DNA of 64,000 nt. Origin: Gammaproteobacteria bacterium. GTDB taxonomy: Bacteria; Pseudomonadota; Gammaproteobacteria; Ga0077536. Within the stretch, counting starts at the first letter, position 1, and every line of letters begins with the position of its first letter. A program made the position numbers and the translations under genes. Location of the stretch: assembly GCA_024235015.1 (NCBI GenBank), contig JACKNG010000007.1, positions 102,501-166,500 on the forward strand, given 5' to 3'. The notes beneath the pieces were generated by a model. That model did not search any database. It was not told where the DNA came from and worked only from the letters and a program-made list of their open reading frames with translations. This document shows, one piece after another, positions 1 to 11,491 of the stretch.

Positions 1-2740
<2,740 letters not shown>

Positions 2741-2867
2741 AACGCTCAAGCGTTCTGGTTGAATGCACAGAAGTACGAATGCGCGCCCAACGACTAATCC
2801 GAATTTCGGAGCGAGACAACGACCCGAGTCGTTGCGAACATCACAAGACACTCGTTCCGTACCGATT

Positions 2868-2984
2868 TGCCTGGCGACAATAGCGAGCGGGAACCACCTG
2901 AATCCATCTCGAACTCAGAAGTGAAACGGCTCAGCGCCGATGATAGTGTGGGTCTACCATGCGAAAGTAGGTCATCGCCAGGCA
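2868..2984 (+). rRNA. rrf: 5S ribosomal RNA
   Basis: 5S rRNA. It starts TGCCTGGCG and ends CGCCAGGCA, which pair as helix I. The interior holds the conserved CGAACTCAGAAGTGAAAC block and the GCGCCGATG.TAGTGTGGG block. The length of about 117 nt is normal. It follows 23S directly, so this is the 3' end of a standard rRNA operon. Confidence 0.97.
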
Positions 2985-2993
2985 TTAATTACC

Positions 2994-3035
2994 AAAACCC
3001 CCTCGTGCAACCCTGCACCTGGGGGTTTTTCTTTT
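2994..3035 (+). terminator. rRNA operon intrinsic terminator
   Basis: Ten bases after 5S there is a hairpin with an AAAACCCCC left arm (2994-3002) and a GGGGGTTTT right arm (3021-3029). An inner GTGCA/TGCAC stem sits inside it, and a T-rich tract (TTTTTCTTTT) follows. This is a typical Rho-independent terminator for the rRNA operon. The next gene, on the minus strand, ends at 3116. Confidence 0.9.
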
Positions 3036-3115
3036 GTGCTCGAGGTCGCAGTGCGCCGCAGCCTTATGGAGAACCGGCGTACATCCATCCTCGGGGATTG
3101 CGGGTGAGGAGCCAG

Positions 3116-4141
3116 TTAAGCCAGCGCGCGCGTTACGGGAGACAAAAAACCGATTTCGTGGAGATGAGCTTCTACCATCGGGAGCGTGAGTTCCTCCAGT
3201 GACCGGTACTGCTTTTCCTCCGCACTCAGTGCGTAATGATCGCAATAGGGGGAGCGAAACTTGTTGGCGCTGGTGTGACCGTAGAGCGTCAACAGCGGTT
3301 GCCCACCCGCCGCAATCAAATGGCCACCACCTGAATCATTGGCCACGGAAAAGGCCATGCGACGCGCGAGCGCAATGGTCAGCATCGGCGAATCTTCCAT
3401 CGCCGAACCATCCATGCGCTCAGGAAACACGGCCGACGGTAGCGCCTCTCGTATGCCAGCTTCGAATGCCAGCTCCTCTGGTCCAAGGAAGAAAGCCGGC
3501 ACGATACCCCGCTTCGCGAGCAGCCGCCCGAGACCGATGAAATTGCGTAGCGGCCAGCGCTTACTGGCACCGCCCGCACCAGGCGAAAGGCCTACGTAGA
3601 TGTGGGAACCCGGCAGTCGTCTAGCTGCTTCACCGACGAATGGAGCTGCCACCTCGATACGTGGCTCGACCACGAGCTCCTTACCTGCGGCCAGCTCCAT
3701 GAGGAGCCGGAAACGTTCATAGCTCGACGCGGCGATGAAGTCCGTTTGCGGCGCGCGAGCAGAGAGCCGGAAGCGCAGGGCAGGGCAGATGAACAGCGAC
3801 GTACTCAGTCGACGGAGCTGGAGCGCCGCTCGTAGCCGCGACTCCGTGCAGACCACGACATCGAACTTCGACCGCAACCCTTCCGGGATTGGCTGAAACA
3901 GTGTTTCGCCCAGACCGCAGCATTCATGGATCTCATCGATCAGTCCGTCTGCGAGCGGCGCTAATCGGCGCTTGAATATGGACGGGTTGCGTCCCGTTAC
4001 CCAGATCAGTTGCGCTTCGGGTACCGCCAGGCGGAAGGTCTTGAGTACCGGATACTTGAGCAGCCCGTCACCGATACGGTCGCCGGTAACGTAGACGAGG
4101 AAGCGGCGCCGTTCAGTATTCGACGTATTGCTTCTCTTCAA
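3116..4141 (-). CDS. Glycosyltransferase family 9 (heptosyltransferase-like)
   Basis: 341 aa. Probably a cytoplasmic sugar transferase of the ADP-heptose:LPS heptosyltransferase family, building the LPS core or a similar surface glycan. Seen: the N-terminal GDRIGDGLLKYPVL motif of GT9 proteins, the LSPGAGGASKRWP segment near residue 190, and the C-terminal nucleotide-sugar motif NDSGGGHLIAAGGQP near residue 275. Length is normal for GT9. Its start overlaps the end of the upstream DUF6165 gene by 29 bases, so the two are probably translationally coupled. Acceptor and exact sugar cannot be read from the sequence. Confidence 0.85.
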   Translation of the reverse strand: MKRSNTSNTERRRFLVYVTGDRIGDGLLKYPVLKTFRLAVPEAQLIWVTGRNPSIFKRRLAPLADGLIDEIHECCGLGETLFQPIPEGLRSKFDVVVCTESRLRAALQLRRLSTSLFICPALRFRLSARAPQTDFIAASSYERFRLLMELAAGKELVVEPRIEVAAPFVGEAARRLPGSHIYVGLSPGAGGASKRWPLRNFIGLGRLLAKRGIVPAFFLGPEELAFEAGIREALPSAVFPERMDGSAMEDSPMLTIALARRMAFSVANDSGGGHLIAAGGQPLLTLYGHTSANKFRSPYCDHYALSAEEKQYRSLEELTLPMVEAHLHEIGFLSPVTRALA

Positions 4142-4499
4142 GGAAATCCGACCTCAGACTCAGATTGATCTCCCGCTTCACACGCGCCCGCTGGTCGTTG
4201 GTGATATAGACCTGGCGCGCCAACTCGACAAAATCAGCATCGAACTGACGCCCAGCCTCGAGGATGCGCAGCCTGTCCTCGATGTCCCACAGCCGTTCGT
4301 TGATACTCTGCAGGTCTACGATTAGTCCTGCAATGTGCGAATCGTCTTCGATCGCCGTCCGCCATGCCTGTTCGAGACTCGACAGTTCGCGGCGAATGTT
4401 CGCGAGCTTGGCCGGGTCGGTCACGCGTGCTTCCTTGATGCGCAGGATGCTGATCTTGTCGGCGGCTTCGCCGCAGGAAATCTCGATCTTGATGTTCAT
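4113..4499 (-). CDS. DUF6165 family protein
   Basis: 128 aa, soluble, mostly helical, no signal peptide. Conserved features I associate with DUF6165: the opening IEISCGEAADKISILRIK, a central ELSSLEQAW...INERLWDIEDR coiled segment, and the closing VYITNDQRARVKREINL block. Proteins of this family are commonly found beside glycosyltransferases in LPS or surface-glycan loci, and here the gene overlaps a GT9 gene by 29 bases. The biochemical function is not known to me; a supporting role for the glycosyltransferase is inference from position only. Confidence 0.75.
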   Translation of the reverse strand: MNIKIEISCGEAADKISILRIKEARVTDPAKLANIRRELSSLEQAWRTAIEDDSHIAGLIVDLQSINERLWDIEDRLRILEAGRQFDADFVELARQVYITNDQRARVKREINLSLRSDFLEEKQYVEY

Positions 4500-4716
4500 T
4501 GTGAATTTGTGGACCTGGCCGTGTCGCTCGGATGCCTGGCGTCGGCGCCTACCCGGCGGTCCGCTGTCCTAGGCGGCCCGGTACCGGTCGCTCCCGCCCC
4601 GGCACCCTTCCGCACATTTTTGCCACGGTCGTCGCTTCACGGTCGCAACAATCGCCAACCCTGGACTTCCCGGCGCGGCCGGCGGGCGCGTTCCGGACGA
4701 CGCCCGGCCGCTCGCC

Positions 4717-5772
4717 TCAGCGCAGACCGGTGTTGAAGGCCTCGAGCGCCGCGGAACCGGGGCACAACTCTTTCTCGTTCAACGAGTTCAAGGGCAACTT
4801 GACGGTGTTCAAGTGCGTGTGCAGATCCTCGGCGTCACGCTCCATATAGAGCAATCCGGTGACGATTTCCCCTTTGGCCGCATGCGCGTGCAGGTAGTTC
4901 ATGGCGCCAACCCGGTCGTAAGGGTCGTAGTCTTCTGCCACCTTGTGCAGGCGGATCACGCTGCCGTCATGCTGCCTCACCTCTTCGACGGAACCCGCCG
5001 CGTAGTCCGCGGTAATCTCGGAACGGCGCGGGATGTAGTCGAGGCGATTGACCACTTCGTTGTGCTCACGAATATAGTCGTAGCTCTTCGTCGACCCGGC
5101 GTGGTTGTTGAACGTGACACACGGGCTGATGACGTCGATGAAGGCCGCGCCGGGGTACTGGATTGCGGCCTTGAGCAATGGTACGAGTTGGTTCTTGTCA
5201 CCGGAAAAACCGCGCGCGACGAAACTCGAGCCTAGCTGCAGTGCAAGCCCGACCAGGTCGATCGAGGAGTCACTATTGACGACCCCACGCTTGGACTTCG
5301 AGCCCTTGTCGGCAGTTGCTGAGAACTGGCCCTTGGTCAGACCGTAGACGCCGTTGTTCTCGACGATGTAGACCATGTTCACTCCCCGCCGCAGGGCATG
5401 GGCAAACTGCCCCAGGCCGATGGAAGCGGAGTCACCATCCCCAGACACCCCCAGGTAAATCAACTCGCGGTTGGCCAGATTGGCGCCCGTGAGTACGGAC
5501 GGCATGCGGCCGTGTACGCTGTTCAAGCCATGCGAGCTGCCGAGGAAGTAGGTCGGCGTCTTCGACGAGCAGCCGATTCCCGAGAGTTTCGCTACCCGGT
5601 GCGGTTCTACCGAGAGCTCGAAGAACGCCTGGATGATGGCGGCGCTGATCGAGTCGTGCCCGCACCCCGCGCACAAGGTGGAGATCGATCCTTCGTAATA
5701 ACGACGGGTATACCCGAGGTCGTTGACCGCCGCCTGTGGATGCCCGAGCTTCGGCTTCGCAATGTATGTCAT
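4717..5772 (-). CDS. korB: 2-oxoacid:acceptor oxidoreductase, beta (TPP) subunit
   Basis: 351 aa. Thiamine-diphosphate-binding beta subunit of a 2-oxoacid:ferredoxin/NADP oxidoreductase, probably acting on 2-oxoglutarate, which it decarboxylates to succinyl-CoA with low-potential electrons. Seen: the CAGCGHDSISAAI motif near residue 35, and the TPP-binding GDGDSASIG...NNGVYGLTKGQ block around residues 110-150. Start chosen at the ATG at 5772 (MTYIAKPKLGHP); a longer frame to 5874 would overlap the upstream subunit gene. Last gene of a three-gene operon, 31 bases after the alpha subunit. Kor rather than Vor or Por is inferred from overall resemblance. Confidence 0.87.
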   Translation of the reverse strand: MTYIAKPKLGHPQAAVNDLGYTRRYYEGSISTLCAGCGHDSISAAIIQAFFELSVEPHRVAKLSGIGCSSKTPTYFLGSSHGLNSVHGRMPSVLTGANLANRELIYLGVSGDGDSASIGLGQFAHALRRGVNMVYIVENNGVYGLTKGQFSATADKGSKSKRGVVNSDSSIDLVGLALQLGSSFVARGFSGDKNQLVPLLKAAIQYPGAAFIDVISPCVTFNNHAGSTKSYDYIREHNEVVNRLDYIPRRSEITADYAAGSVEEVRQHDGSVIRLHKVAEDYDPYDRVGAMNYLHAHAAKGEIVTGLLYMERDAEDLHTHLNTVKLPLNSLNEKELCPGSAALEAFNTGLR

Positions 5773-5803
5773 GGTCCGTTCAATCCAGTCAGGGGCGGCG
5801 GTA

Positions 5804-7642
5804 TCAACCAGCGGCCGCGGCGCGCCGCGCGCCACGATCGTCTGAGACGAGGTTCTGGGCAATCTCGGACGCAATGAAGCGGGCCGTGATCGGGGTCCCG
5901 TCGTAGTGCAGGATCGCCACGAGCTGGCTCGGCGATACGCCGCACTCGTTGATCAGCAGGGTACGCAGTTGGCCATCCCTGTTCTGCTCGACGACGAACA
6001 CCCGCTGATGTTCGGCGATGAAGTCGCTGACGCGATCGGAGAACGGGAAGGCTCGGATGCGCAGGCCATCGACGCTCAACCCGCCCGACTCGAGCATCTC
6101 GAAGGCTTCGCCCATAGCCGGGGCGGTGGAGCCATAATAGATGATGCCGACCCGCGAACCCTCGCGCGTGCGTTCGATCGGCGCCGGTACGAGCTCCTTG
6201 GCGGTTTCCAGCTTGCGCAGCAGGCGCTGCATGTTCTCGATGTAGTCCGGCCCGGCCTCGCTGTACTTGGCGTACTGGTCCTTGGTCGTACCGCGGGTGA
6301 AGTAGGCGCCGGCGGTCGGATGCGTACCGGGGTAGGTGCGGTACGGGATGCCATCCTTGTCGACATCGAGGTAGCGCGCGAACGATTCGCCACGCTCGAG
6401 CATCTCGCGCGTGACGACCTTGCCGCGATCGTAGTGCTGACCATCGTCCCAGCTCAGCGGCTCGCACAGGCGCTCGTTCATCCCGATGTCGAGGTCGAGC
6501 ATGACGAACACCGGGGTCTGCAGGCGGTCGGCGAGGTCGAACGCCGCGGCACCCATCTCGAACGCCTCCTTGGGATCCTCCGGGAACAGCAGCACGTGCT
6601 TGGTATCGCCATGCGAGGCATAGGCGCAGGCCAGCAGATCCGATTGCTGGGTACGCGTCGGCATGCCGGTCGAAGGACCGCCGCGCTGGACGTCGAAAAT
6701 CACGGCCGGGATCTCGGCGAAGTAGGCGAAGCCCAGGAATTCCTGCATCAGCGAGATGCCCGGGCCGGAGGTCGCCGTGAACGCCCTAGCCCCGTTCCAG
6801 GCAGCGCCGATGACCATGCCGATCGACGCCAATTCGTCTTCGGCCTGGATGATGGCGTAACGCGCGCTGCCGTCGTCCGGGTCGCGGCGAAACCGGCGGC
6901 AGTGGCGCTCGAAGCCCTCGGCCACCGAGGAGGAGGGGGTTATCGGGTACCACGCGCAAACCGTCGCGCCGCCGTAAACGGCGCCGAGAGCGGCTGCACT
7001 GTTGCCTTCGAGGAAGATCCGGTCGCCGACGGCATCGCTGCGTTCGACGCGCAATCCGAGCGGACAGCCGAACTCGGCCAGCGCGTAGTCGCGGCCCATC
7101 TTCATCGCCTTGAGGTTCGATTCGACGAGCGCTTCCTTACCGCGGAACTGTTCCACCACCAAGGCGCGCATGACTTCGTCGTCGATGTCGAGCAGGGCGC
7201 CGAGCGCGCCGACGTAGATGATGTTCTTGAACAGCTGGCGTTGGCGCGAATCGGAGTAGGTGCGGTTGCACAACTGGGTCAGCGGCATGCCGATGACGCG
7301 GATGTCGTCACGCAGCTTGTTTGGCGGCAAGGGCTTGGTCGAATCGTAGAAGAGGTAGCCGCCCGGCGAAATCTCGCGTACGTCCTGATCCCAGGTCTGC
7401 GGGTTCATCGCGACCATGAGGTCGACGCCACCACGGCGGCCGAGCCAGCCGCGGCCCGACACGCGCACTTCGTACCAGGTCGGCAGGCCCTGGATGTTGG
7501 ACGGAAAGATGTTGCGCGGGCTGACCGGAACCCCCATGCGCAGGATGGACTTGGCGAACAACGCATTGGCCGAGGCGGAACCGGAGCCGTTGACGTTGGC
7601 GAACTTGACGACGAAGTCGTTGACCGCCTCGAGCGCTTTCAT
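5804..7642 (-). CDS. korA: 2-oxoacid:acceptor oxidoreductase, fused gamma-alpha subunit
   Basis: 612 aa. Two domains fused: an N-terminal gamma domain (about residues 1-190, FANVNGSGSASANALFAKS) and a C-terminal alpha domain (about 210-612). The alpha domain carries the pyrimidine-binding ITPSSSVAEG segment and the QAEDELASIGMVIGAAWNGARAF region typical of KorA. The gamma-alpha fusion is the usual bacterial KorA layout. The ATG at 7642 was chosen because earlier codons run into the preceding gene; AGGAGGT lies 15 bases upstream, slightly far. It sits 20 bases after the flavoprotein subunit gene, so the operon order is flavoprotein, alpha, beta. Confidence 0.87.
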   Translation of the reverse strand: MKALEAVNDFVVKFANVNGSGSASANALFAKSILRMGVPVSPRNIFPSNIQGLPTWYEVRVSGRGWLGRRGGVDLMVAMNPQTWDQDVREISPGGYLFYDSTKPLPPNKLRDDIRVIGMPLTQLCNRTYSDSRQRQLFKNIIYVGALGALLDIDDEVMRALVVEQFRGKEALVESNLKAMKMGRDYALAEFGCPLGLRVERSDAVGDRIFLEGNSAAALGAVYGGATVCAWYPITPSSSVAEGFERHCRRFRRDPDDGSARYAIIQAEDELASIGMVIGAAWNGARAFTATSGPGISLMQEFLGFAYFAEIPAVIFDVQRGGPSTGMPTRTQQSDLLACAYASHGDTKHVLLFPEDPKEAFEMGAAAFDLADRLQTPVFVMLDLDIGMNERLCEPLSWDDGQHYDRGKVVTREMLERGESFARYLDVDKDGIPYRTYPGTHPTAGAYFTRGTTKDQYAKYSEAGPDYIENMQRLLRKLETAKELVPAPIERTREGSRVGIIYYGSTAPAMGEAFEMLESGGLSVDGLRIRAFPFSDRVSDFIAEHQRVFVVEQNRDGQLRTLLINECGVSPSQLVAILHYDGTPITARFIASEIAQNLVSDDRGARRAAAAG

Positions 7643-7662
7643 GGTTGTGAGCTGGCTACCTC

Positions 7663-9471
7663 CTAGGCGGCGCGGGAGCGGCGCTTGCGCGGGCGGCACC
7701 CCGGACCGGCATGTTCCATTTCGACCAGGTATTTCTGCATGTCCCAGGCCCCGGTGGGGCAGCGTTCGGCACACAGGCCGCAGTGCAGGCACACGTTCTC
7801 GTCCTTCACCATCACGCGCGCGGTCTTGAGCGGACCCGACACGTACAGCGCCTGGCTGGTGTCACTGGCCGGTGCGTTCAGCCGGGTGCGCAGCGCGTCT
7901 TCCTCGCCGTTGTCGGTGAAGTTGATGCAATCGGTCGGGCAGATGTCGACACAGCCGTCGCATTCGATGCACAGGCGGTCGGTGAAGACCGTCTGGATGT
8001 CGCAGTTCAGGCAGCGTTCCGCCTCGGCCAGGGCCAGGGTCGGATCGAAGCCGAGTTCGACCTCGACCTTGATGTTGGACAACGATTGCTTGAGGTCGCG
8101 CAGCGGCACCTTGAAGCGATGGTCGTTGGAGACCTCGTTGTCATAACTCCATTCGTGGATGCCCATCTTCTGGGAGCTCACCGTGACCCCGGGGGCCGGG
8201 CGTGCCGCGACGTCTTCGCCGCTCAGGAACTTGTCGATGGAGATGGCCGCGTCGTGGCCGTGGGCGACCGCACGGATGATGTTCTCCGGGCCGAAAGCTG
8301 CATCGCCACCGAAGAAAACCTTCGGCAGCGTGGATTGGAACGTCGCCTGGTCGAGGACCGGCATGCCCCATTCGTCGAACTCGAGACCGATGTCACGCTC
8401 GATCCAGGGGAAGGCGTTCTCCTGGCCGATGGCGACGAGCACGTCGTCGCACTCGACCAGGCGGTCGGGTTCGCCGGTCGGGACCAGCTTGCGGCGGCCG
8501 CGCTCGTCGTACTCGGCGCGCACCGCTTCGAAGGTCATGCCGGTGAGGCGCCCGTTGTCGTGCTCGACCCGCTTCGGCACCAGGTAGTTCAGGATCGGGA
8601 TGCCTTCGTGCATGGCATCTTCCTTTTCCCACGGTGAGGCCTTCATCTCCTCGAAGCCCGAGCGCACGATGACCGTGACGTCCTCGCCGCCGAGCCGTTT
8701 CGACGAGCGGCAGCAGTCAATCGCGGTATTGCCACCGCCGAGCACGATGACGCGCTTGCCGACGGTAGTGGTGTGACCGAAGGCGACCGAGGCCAGCCAG
8801 TCGATGCCGATGTGGATGTTCTCGGCGGCCTCGGCGCGGCCAGGGACGTCGAGGTCGCGGCCCCGCGGCGCGCCGGTACCGACGAAGACGGCATCGAAAT
8901 CGTCGTCGAGGATGTTCTTCAGCGAGTCGACCCACTGACCGCCGCGAAACTCGACGCCGAGTCGCATGACGTAGCCGACTTCCTCGTCGATGACCTCCTC
9001 GGGCAGGCGGAACTTCGGGATCTGGCTGCGGATCATGCCGCCGGCCTTGGCTTCGCCGTCGAACACGACGACCTCGTAGCCGAGTGGCGCGAGGTCGCGG
9101 GCGACCGTGAGCGAGGCCGGGCCGGCGCCGATGCAGGCGACGCGCTTGCCGTTCTTCGAGCGCGCCTTGCGCGGCATACGCTTGACGACGTTGCCCTTGT
9201 AGTCGGCGGCGACGCGCTTCAGGCGGCAGATGGCGACTGGCTCTTCCTCGACGCGACCGCGGCGGCAGGCCGGTTCGCAGGGCCGGTCACAGGTCCGGCC
9301 GAGGATCCCCGGGAACACGTTCGATCGCCAGTTGACCATGTAGGCATCGGCATAGCTGCCGGCCGCGATCAGGCGAATGTATTCCGGAACCGGGGTGTGG
9401 GCCGGGCAGGCCCATTGGCAGTCGACGACTTTGTGAAAATAATCGGGGTTACCGATATCGGTGGGCTTCAA
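7663..9471 (-). CDS. GltD-type FAD/4Fe-4S oxidoreductase subunit of 2-oxoacid oxidoreductase
   Basis: 602 aa. First gene of the kor operon. Domains in order: a cysteine-rich GltD-type N-terminus (about residues 15-90, with CDRPCEPAC), an FAD-binding GAGPAS motif near 115, an NAD(P)-binding GGGNTAID motif near 245, and two 4Fe-4S motifs CIECDGCVDICP (near 504) and CLHCGLCAERCP (near 560). This layout suits an electron-transfer subunit joining the oxoacid oxidoreductase to NADP(H). From memory, Azoarcus evansii has a three-subunit 2-oxoglutarate:NADP+ oxidoreductase of this kind. The start is TTG, supported by GGGAGGAG six bases upstream. The C-terminus is a short basic tail. Confidence 0.85.
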   Translation of the reverse strand: MKPTDIGNPDYFHKVVDCQWACPAHTPVPEYIRLIAAGSYADAYMVNWRSNVFPGILGRTCDRPCEPACRRGRVEEEPVAICRLKRVAADYKGNVVKRMPRKARSKNGKRVACIGAGPASLTVARDLAPLGYEVVVFDGEAKAGGMIRSQIPKFRLPEEVIDEEVGYVMRLGVEFRGGQWVDSLKNILDDDFDAVFVGTGAPRGRDLDVPGRAEAAENIHIGIDWLASVAFGHTTTVGKRVIVLGGGNTAIDCCRSSKRLGGEDVTVIVRSGFEEMKASPWEKEDAMHEGIPILNYLVPKRVEHDNGRLTGMTFEAVRAEYDERGRRKLVPTGEPDRLVECDDVLVAIGQENAFPWIERDIGLEFDEWGMPVLDQATFQSTLPKVFFGGDAAFGPENIIRAVAHGHDAAISIDKFLSGEDVAARPAPGVTVSSQKMGIHEWSYDNEVSNDHRFKVPLRDLKQSLSNIKVEVELGFDPTLALAEAERCLNCDIQTVFTDRLCIECDGCVDICPTDCINFTDNGEEDALRTRLNAPASDTSQALYVSGPLKTARVMVKDENVCLHCGLCAERCPTGAWDMQKYLVEMEHAGPGCRPRKRRSRAA

Positions 9472-9649
9472 GCGCCACTCCTCCCTTCGGGACAGTCATC
9501 ACCGTGCTCCCGCACCCGACGGTGCGACCGCGCCGGGGGGCAGTCGATTCTACGATTGTTGCGCAAACGATGCCAAGGGCCGTGGGCGTGAAAACCCCCG
9601 CAAAACGTGCTGGATTGGCCTCGTCACGCAGGCCGATTAAGCTTTCGCC

Positions 9650-10141
9650 GTGCAGCTGTCGTTCGTCCCCAACTACCGCGTTATCGACAAGGTGGGCATG
9701 CCGCACGTGATGGCTTTCGTCACGCGCCGGCTCGACGCCTTCGACACGGCGCGGCTCGACTGGCTCAAGCTGCTGCCGCTCAACCGCAACACCCTCCTGC
9801 ACGGCTGCTGCCACTTTCCCTACCGCGAACGCGAGGATGCCGACTGGCTCCACGGCTACCGCATCCGCGCCAGCGTCAACGTCGAGCTCGCACCGCCGTT
9901 CCGCTACCTGCACTGGGGCCGGGTGGCGCGGCCGGGCAGCCGGCGCGGCTGGGTCTCCGGCGAACAGGAATTCCTCTTCGCCGATCTCGAGGAGTGCGCG
10001 TTGCACACCCTGGCCCACGAGTGTTTCCATTTCCTCGCCGATTCCGGCCAGGTCCGCGAGCGCAATACCGAGGCCAATGCCAACTGGTGGGCCGATGGCT
10101 GGCTGGCCGAGTTTCGCCGGGAGATCGGCCGGACGGGCTGA
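9650..10141 (+). CDS. Small zincin-like protein with HExxH motif, function unknown
   Basis: 163 aa with a GTG start, divergent from the kor operon. I do not recognise a named family. The visible signal is H123-E124-C-F-H127 in LEECALHTLAHECFHFL, the zinc-binding HExxH helix of metallopeptidases. It is followed 14 residues later by TEANANWWADGW, where E141 or a neighbour could be a third ligand, as in SprT-like or M48-like minimal zincins. No signal peptide and no membrane segment, so probably cytoplasmic. Peptidase activity is inference from the motif. No clear ribosome-binding site was seen, so the exact start is uncertain. Confidence 0.6.
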   Translation: MQLSFVPNYRVIDKVGMPHVMAFVTRRLDAFDTARLDWLKLLPLNRNTLLHGCCHFPYREREDADWLHGYRIRASVNVELAPPFRYLHWGRVARPGSRRGWVSGEQEFLFADLEECALHTLAHECFHFLADSGQVRERNTEANANWWADGWLAEFRREIGRTG

Positions 10142-10247
10142 GCGCATGGCCGGAAACTGACCGTGGTGCCCGCCCGCGCACACAAAAAATGGTACGCTGC
10201 GCGCGGTTTTTTCACCCGTTCCGTCCAGCATTTCCGGAGGCCCACCC

Positions 10248-11330
10248 ATGAAGGCGGTAGTCACGCACGCAATCAACGATTTCTCTGTGGTCAATGTCGA
10301 CCTCGATCCGCCCAAGGCCGGCGAGGTGCTGGTCAAGATGGGCGCGACGGGCATCTGCCATTCCGATCTCTCCATCATCAACGGCACCATCCGCTGGAAG
10401 CTGCCCTCGGTCATCGGGCACGAGGGCGCCGGTACCATAGAGCAGGTCGGCGAGGGCGTGAGCAGCGTCAAGCCGGGCGACCATGTCGTGTTGTCGTTCA
10501 TTCCCAACTGCGGCGAATGCTTCAATTGCCTGCGCCACGAGCCCTACCTGTGCCGCCAGAACAAGCCCCATGGCGGGCTGCTCGACGGCACCAGCCGGGT
10601 GCGCATGAACGGCGAGGAAATCGCCGTGATGTCCTTCCTCGGCAACATGGCCGAGTACTGCGTCGTACCCGAGGCCTGCGTGGTTTCGATCGACAAGTCC
10701 TTCGACTTCAAGGCCGCGGCGCTGGTCGGCTGCGGCGTCACCACCGGGGTCGGTGCGGCGATCAAGACGGCCGAGGTCAAGCCCGGTTCGACCGTGGCGG
10801 TGTTCGGTTGCGGCGGCGTCGGCCTGAACGTGGTCCAGGGCGCGCGCATCGCCGGCGCCGCGCGCGTCATCGCCGTCGACCTGTCGGCCGAGAAGATGGA
10901 GATGGCCCGCGCCTTCGGCGCCACCGACACCGTCACCCCCGGTGGCGACTCGGTGAAGGAAGTCCTCGACATGACCGGCGGCATGGGCGTGGATTACGCC
11001 TTCGAGGTGGTCGGCAACGGCAAACTGGTCGAGGCCTGCTTCAAGGCCACCCGCGCCAACGGCGTGTGCACCCTGGTCGGCGTCGGCCGCATGGACGATC
11101 GCTTCTCGTTCAACGCCGCCATCCTTCCGTTCACCGGCAAGACCATCAAGGGTTGCATGTACGGCAGCGCCAACTTCAAGGTCGATTTCCCCATGTACCT
11201 CGAGCTGTACCGCCAGAAGAAGCTCGATCTCGACGGCCTGGTCACCCGCACCTACACCATCGACGAAGCGCCGGAGGCCTTCGCCGATCTCGAGGCCGGC
11301 AAGAACGCCCGCGGCGTCATCGTCTACTGA
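10248..11330 (+). CDS. Zinc-dependent alcohol dehydrogenase (class III-like MDR)
   Basis: 360 aa. Medium-chain, NAD(P)-dependent, zinc-containing alcohol dehydrogenase. Catalytic zinc ligands are C37 and H58 (GICHSD, GHEGAG) plus the Cys in LVGCGVTTG. The structural zinc is held by C88, C91, C94 and C102. The Rossmann motif is VFGCGGVGLNVVQGA near residue 190. Overall it resembles the S-(hydroxymethyl)glutathione and long-chain alcohol dehydrogenase branch, but the substrate cannot be read. GGAGG lies eight bases before the ATG. It stands alone between two unrelated genes. Confidence 0.88.
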   Translation: MKAVVTHAINDFSVVNVDLDPPKAGEVLVKMGATGICHSDLSIINGTIRWKLPSVIGHEGAGTIEQVGEGVSSVKPGDHVVLSFIPNCGECFNCLRHEPYLCRQNKPHGGLLDGTSRVRMNGEEIAVMSFLGNMAEYCVVPEACVVSIDKSFDFKAAALVGCGVTTGVGAAIKTAEVKPGSTVAVFGCGGVGLNVVQGARIAGAARVIAVDLSAEKMEMARAFGATDTVTPGGDSVKEVLDMTGGMGVDYAFEVVGNGKLVEACFKATRANGVCTLVGVGRMDDRFSFNAAILPFTGKTIKGCMYGSANFKVDFPMYLELYRQKKLDLDGLVTRTYTIDEAPEAFADLEAGKNARGVIVY

Positions 11331-11491
11331 CGACGCCCGCACGGGCGTACGCCATGAGCGCGGTTCCCGGCATCCAGGGTGATGTGTCCCGCGGGAGCCG
11401 CGCGGACGATCGTGCCGACGGCATGGCCCGCCGGTCGGGCCATGCTCAGGGGCGCGGCGGGGGGTGTCCCGCAGCGGGAAAATCCTGAGTC

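Noticed and set aside
5906..7666. 586-aa plus-strand frame
   Set aside because: Exact antisense of korA, with composition and codon phase of a GC-rich shadow (AVGEVERRGTHLERL-type sequence); the minus-strand reading has clear domains.
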